A DNA stretch of 6,893 nt, taken from contig JBOGGN010000447.1 in assembly GCA_050744165.1 (NCBI GenBank), positions 1 to 6,893 on the forward strand, read 5' to 3'. Each line of letters begins with the position of its first letter. The first letter of the stretch is position 1. The stretch comes from JBOGGN01 sp050744165 (lineage in GTDB: Bacteria; Actinomycetota; Acidimicrobiia; Acidimicrobiales; Palsa-688). A program made the position numbers and the translations under genes. The notes below the pieces were generated by a model. That model ran no database searches. It saw nothing but the letters and a program-made list of their open reading frames with translations, and was not told where the DNA came from. Below are positions 4,775 through 6,893 of the stretch, piece by piece.

Positions 4775-5791
4775 TCACCCGCCGATCTGTGACATCGACC
4801 GCTTGGGTCGAATAAACGTCACCTGGTTGATCGAATGCCCCGCCCACTTGGCTCCGACGTTCGCTTCGATGGCCGCCGCCAGGTCCTCGTCGCTGCCGCC
4901 GCGGCGCAGGATGGCCCGCAGGTCGGTCTCGTCGATCGCAAACAGGCAGTTTCGCAGCTGACCCTCGGCCGTCAGCCGGATGCGGTCGCAGGCCCCGCAG
5001 AAGGCCTGGCTGACGCTGTTGATCAGGCCCACCTCACCGGCGCCGTCGCGGTAGCAGTAGCGGGCCGCGGGCTGGCTGCCCCGGACCGGCAGCGCGTCTA
5101 GGGGGAAGACGGCGTCGATCTTGGCCAAGATCTCGGCCCCGGGGACGACCAAGTTGGCCGACCACTCGTCGAGGGCGTCGAGGGGCATGAACTCGATGAA
5201 GCGCATCGTCACGCCCCGCTCCCGGCCGAACCGGGCGAAGTCCACAATCTCGTCGTCGTTGATCCCCCGCATCAGCACACAGTTGATCTTGACGGGGTCG
5301 AAGCCGGCCGTCTTGGCCGCCTCGATGCCGTCGAGCACCGCCGGGAGCGAGTCCCGCTTGGTGATGGCCTGGAACCGAGGCCGGCGCAACGAGTCGCAAC
5401 TGATGTTGATCCGCCGCAGGCCAGCGTCGCGAAGACCCTCTGCCAGGAGACCCAGGGTGGCGCCGTTGGTGGTCATGGCCAAGTCGATGGGGGCACCGTC
5501 GGGACCGCCGCCCACCCGCAGCGCTGCCAGCTTGGCGACCAGCTTGGGCAGCTGGGCCCGCACCGTGGGCTCACCGCCGGTCAGCCGGATGCTGTCCACG
5601 GCGTAGCGCTCGACCAGCACACGGGCGACGCGCTCGATCTCCTCGAAGGTCAGCAACTCGTCGCGGGGCAACCACTGCATCCCTTCCTCGGGCATGCAGT
5701 AGTGGCACCGGAAGTTGCAGCGGTCGGTCACTGAGATCCGCAGGTCGCGGACGGTGCGCCCGTAGGAGTCGGTAAGTGCCGTCGGCATCAT
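4775..5791 (-). CDS. moaA: GTP 3',8-cyclase MoaA (radical SAM)
   Basis: MoaA uses S-adenosylmethionine radical chemistry to cyclise GTP to 3',8-cyclo-GTP, which MoaC then converts. The protein has 338 residues, the family's normal length. The SAM-binding cluster motif is CNFRCHYC (C25, C29, C32), followed by LTGGEPTVR (70-78) and TTNG (107-110). The C-terminal substrate-side cluster is FCGACDRIRLTAEGQLRNC (C265, C268, C282), including the two arginines of CDRIR. The chain ends in Gly-Gly (SQIGG), the functionally required MoaA tail. The start is ATG 5791 or the adjacent ATG 5788, 18 nt after the stop of the moeA-type gene. A TAGCCT box 6 nt before ATG 5788 could allow leaderless initiation, but cotranscription with moeA is likely. 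The common SLDS motif is SCDS here (131-134). Confidence 0.97.
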   Translation of the reverse strand: MMPTALTDSYGRTVRDLRISVTDRCNFRCHYCMPEEGMQWLPRDELLTFEEIERVARVLVERYAVDSIRLTGGEPTVRAQLPKLVAKLAALRVGGGPDGAPIDLAMTTNGATLGLLAEGLRDAGLRRINISCDSLRRPRFQAITKRDSLPAVLDGIEAAKTAGFDPVKINCVLMRGINDDEIVDFARFGRERGVTMRFIEFMPLDALDEWSANLVVPGAEILAKIDAVFPLDALPVRGSQPAARYCYRDGAGEVGLINSVSQAFCGACDRIRLTAEGQLRNCLFAIDETDLRAILRRGGSDEDLAAAIEANVGAKWAGHSINQVTFIRPKRSMSQIGG

Positions 5792-5809
5792 TTCAGGCTA
5801 CCGGGCCCC

Positions 5810-6893
5810 TTAGGTTTCCAAGAAGAGCATGTCGACCTCGCTCCCGGGCGCGATGCCGTCGCCGTCGGGCACCATCGCCAGGGCGTTGGCCCGGGCCATG
5901 GCCTTGAGCAGGTGCGACTCCTGGCCCCCGGCGGAGCGGACGTGGAAGCGGCCGTCGGCCGGCGAGTGAGCGGCGACGACGCGGTCGAGGTGGAGTTTGC
6001 CGTCGGGCCGGCGGGCGAAGCCCTCGTCGGCGATCCCCCGCACCCGGGTCCGGTAGCGGGCGTCGCCGCGGTATCCCATCATCTGGCGAATGCCGGGGCG
6101 GGCGAACAGCTCGAAGCTGACCATGGCCGACACCGGGTTGCCGGGCAGGCCGAACATCGGGGTGCCCTTGACCTGCCCGAAGGCGAACGGCTTGGCCGGG
6201 CGGATGGCGACCTGCATCCAGGTCATGTCCCCGATCTCGTCCAGCACCTTCTTCACGTAGTCGAAGTCGCCCATGCTCACCCCGCCGCTCGACAGCAGGG
6301 CGTCACAGGTGGCCAGGCCCCGGGCGAAGGTTTCGCGGATCTCGTCCTCGTCGTCGCGGGCGGTGCCGAGGTCGACGGCGTCGAAGCCCGCCTCCCGGCA
6401 TAGGGCCAGCAGGGTGATGCGGTTGACATCTCTGATCTGGCCGGGCTGCAGCGGCGCCGACCCGAGGACCAACTCGTCGCCGGTCGACAAGACGCCGACG
6501 CGGGGACGGCGGTAGACGGTGACCCGTTCCCAACCGATGCTGGCGAGCACCCCCAGGTGGCCGGGGCTGAGGGCGGTACCGGCCGGGAACACCTCCTGGC
6601 CCGCCCGGATGTCGCCCCCCGGATGGCGGATCGACATCCCGAGGACCGAGGGCTGGCGGACCAGCACCTCCTCGCCGTCGATGGTGGTGACCTCAACGAT
6701 GGCGATGGCGTCGGCCCCGTCGGGCATCGGCGCGCCGGTCATTATGCGCACCGCCTCCCCCCGCTTGACGGACCGGTCGGGAACCGCCCCGGCAGCGACG
6801 GTCCCCACCACCCGGAGCCGGGCGGGCTCACTCTGGCTGGCCTTGGCGGTGTCCTCGGCCAGCACCGCGTAGCCGTCCATGGCGCTGTTTGGG
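5810..6893 (-). CDS. Molybdopterin molybdenumtransferase MoeA / gephyrin-like Glp (N-terminus outside window)
   Basis: MoeA inserts molybdate into adenylylated molybdopterin. Actinobacterial paralogues called Glp also bind FtsZ and the membrane protein GlpR. The window contains 360 codons, beginning inside the conserved P-N-S-A-M-D-G-Y-A-V motif, so roughly 50 N-terminal residues are missing. ATG 6880 within that motif is not the real start. Visible motifs are RIMTGAPMPDGADAIAIVE (domain II/III), GVLSTGDELV, QIRDVN, SSGGVSMGDFDYVK, IRPAKPFAFG, GLPGNPVSAMVSFELF and a C-terminal domain IV ending SEVDMLFLET. The MDGYA, TGDE and GGVSMGDFD residues of the active site are retained, so enzymatic function looks possible. 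A SepX/GlpR-like gene lies four genes downstream, which favours the Glp-type subgroup. Sequence alone does not separate MoeA from Glp here, so I leave the symbol blank. Confidence 0.93.
   Translation of the reverse strand, partial: PNSAMDGYAVLAEDTAKASQSEPARLRVVGTVAAGAVPDRSVKRGEAVRIMTGAPMPDGADAIAIVEVTTIDGEEVLVRQPSVLGMSIRHPGGDIRAGQEVFPAGTALSPGHLGVLASIGWERVTVYRRPRVGVLSTGDELVLGSAPLQPGQIRDVNRITLLALCREAGFDAVDLGTARDDEDEIRETFARGLATCDALLSSGGVSMGDFDYVKKVLDEIGDMTWMQVAIRPAKPFAFGQVKGTPMFGLPGNPVSAMVSFELFARPGIRQMMGYRGDARYRTRVRGIADEGFARRPDGKLHLDRVVAAHSPADGRFHVRSAGGQESHLLKAMARANALAMVPDGDGIAPGSEVDMLFLET

Noticed and set aside
4665..4847. 60-codon minus-strand open frame over the moaA end
   Set aside because: It overlaps moaA in another frame and has no recognisable motif. 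The unique part is only about 110 nt.
5912..6403. 163-codon plus-strand open frame
   Set aside because: It is antisense to the clearly recognised MoeA-type gene.

Overview
The window is very GC-rich chromosomal DNA with GTG/TTG starts, TAnnnT-type -10 boxes placed just before start codons, and a SepX/GlpR-like membrane protein next to a MoeA/Glp homologue. Together these point to an actinobacterium, perhaps an Acidimicrobiia-type lineage. The lineage is inferred from gene content and composition, not demonstrated.

Right part (about 1946-6893, all minus strand): a chromosomal backbone cluster. In transcription order it holds a MoeA/gephyrin-like protein (Glp-type, N-terminus cut by the window edge), the radical-SAM enzyme MoaA, an unrecognised 112-residue protein, MoaC with an unusual C-terminal tail, a three-helix membrane protein resembling the actinobacterial division protein SepX/GlpR, and a translin-family nucleic-acid-binding protein. 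MoaA and MoaC together make cyclic pyranopterin monophosphate, the first molybdenum-cofactor intermediate, and MoeA inserts molybdate at the end of that pathway. In Corynebacterium the MoeA-like Glp also works with the membrane receptor GlpR at the FtsZ divisome, so the cluster may join cofactor synthesis and cell division. The unrecognised gene sits between moaA and moaC with an AT-richer 5' flank and a hairpin-forming tandem repeat at its 3' end, so it looks inserted. moaC and the SepX-like gene have their own promoter-like sequences.

Middle (1827-1900, minus): an intact tRNA-Ala with anticodon CGC, including the G3-U70 alanine identity pair.

Left part (1-1826): the end of an integrated element that apparently targeted the 3' end of this tRNA gene. 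It carries a tyrosine-recombinase gene on the plus strand that points at the tRNA. This gene lacks its N-terminal arm-binding domain and shows two separate pairs of compensating frameshifts. On the minus strand there is an XRE-type helix-turn-helix regulator whose stop codon overlaps by 4 nt the start of a small Cys/His-rich protein that runs off the window. Between the divergent genes lie short direct repeats and an inverted repeat next to a -10 box.

The points most worth following up are the Glp/SepX/translin association, the TRAX-like acidic residues in the translin homologue, and the paired frameshifts in the integrase.
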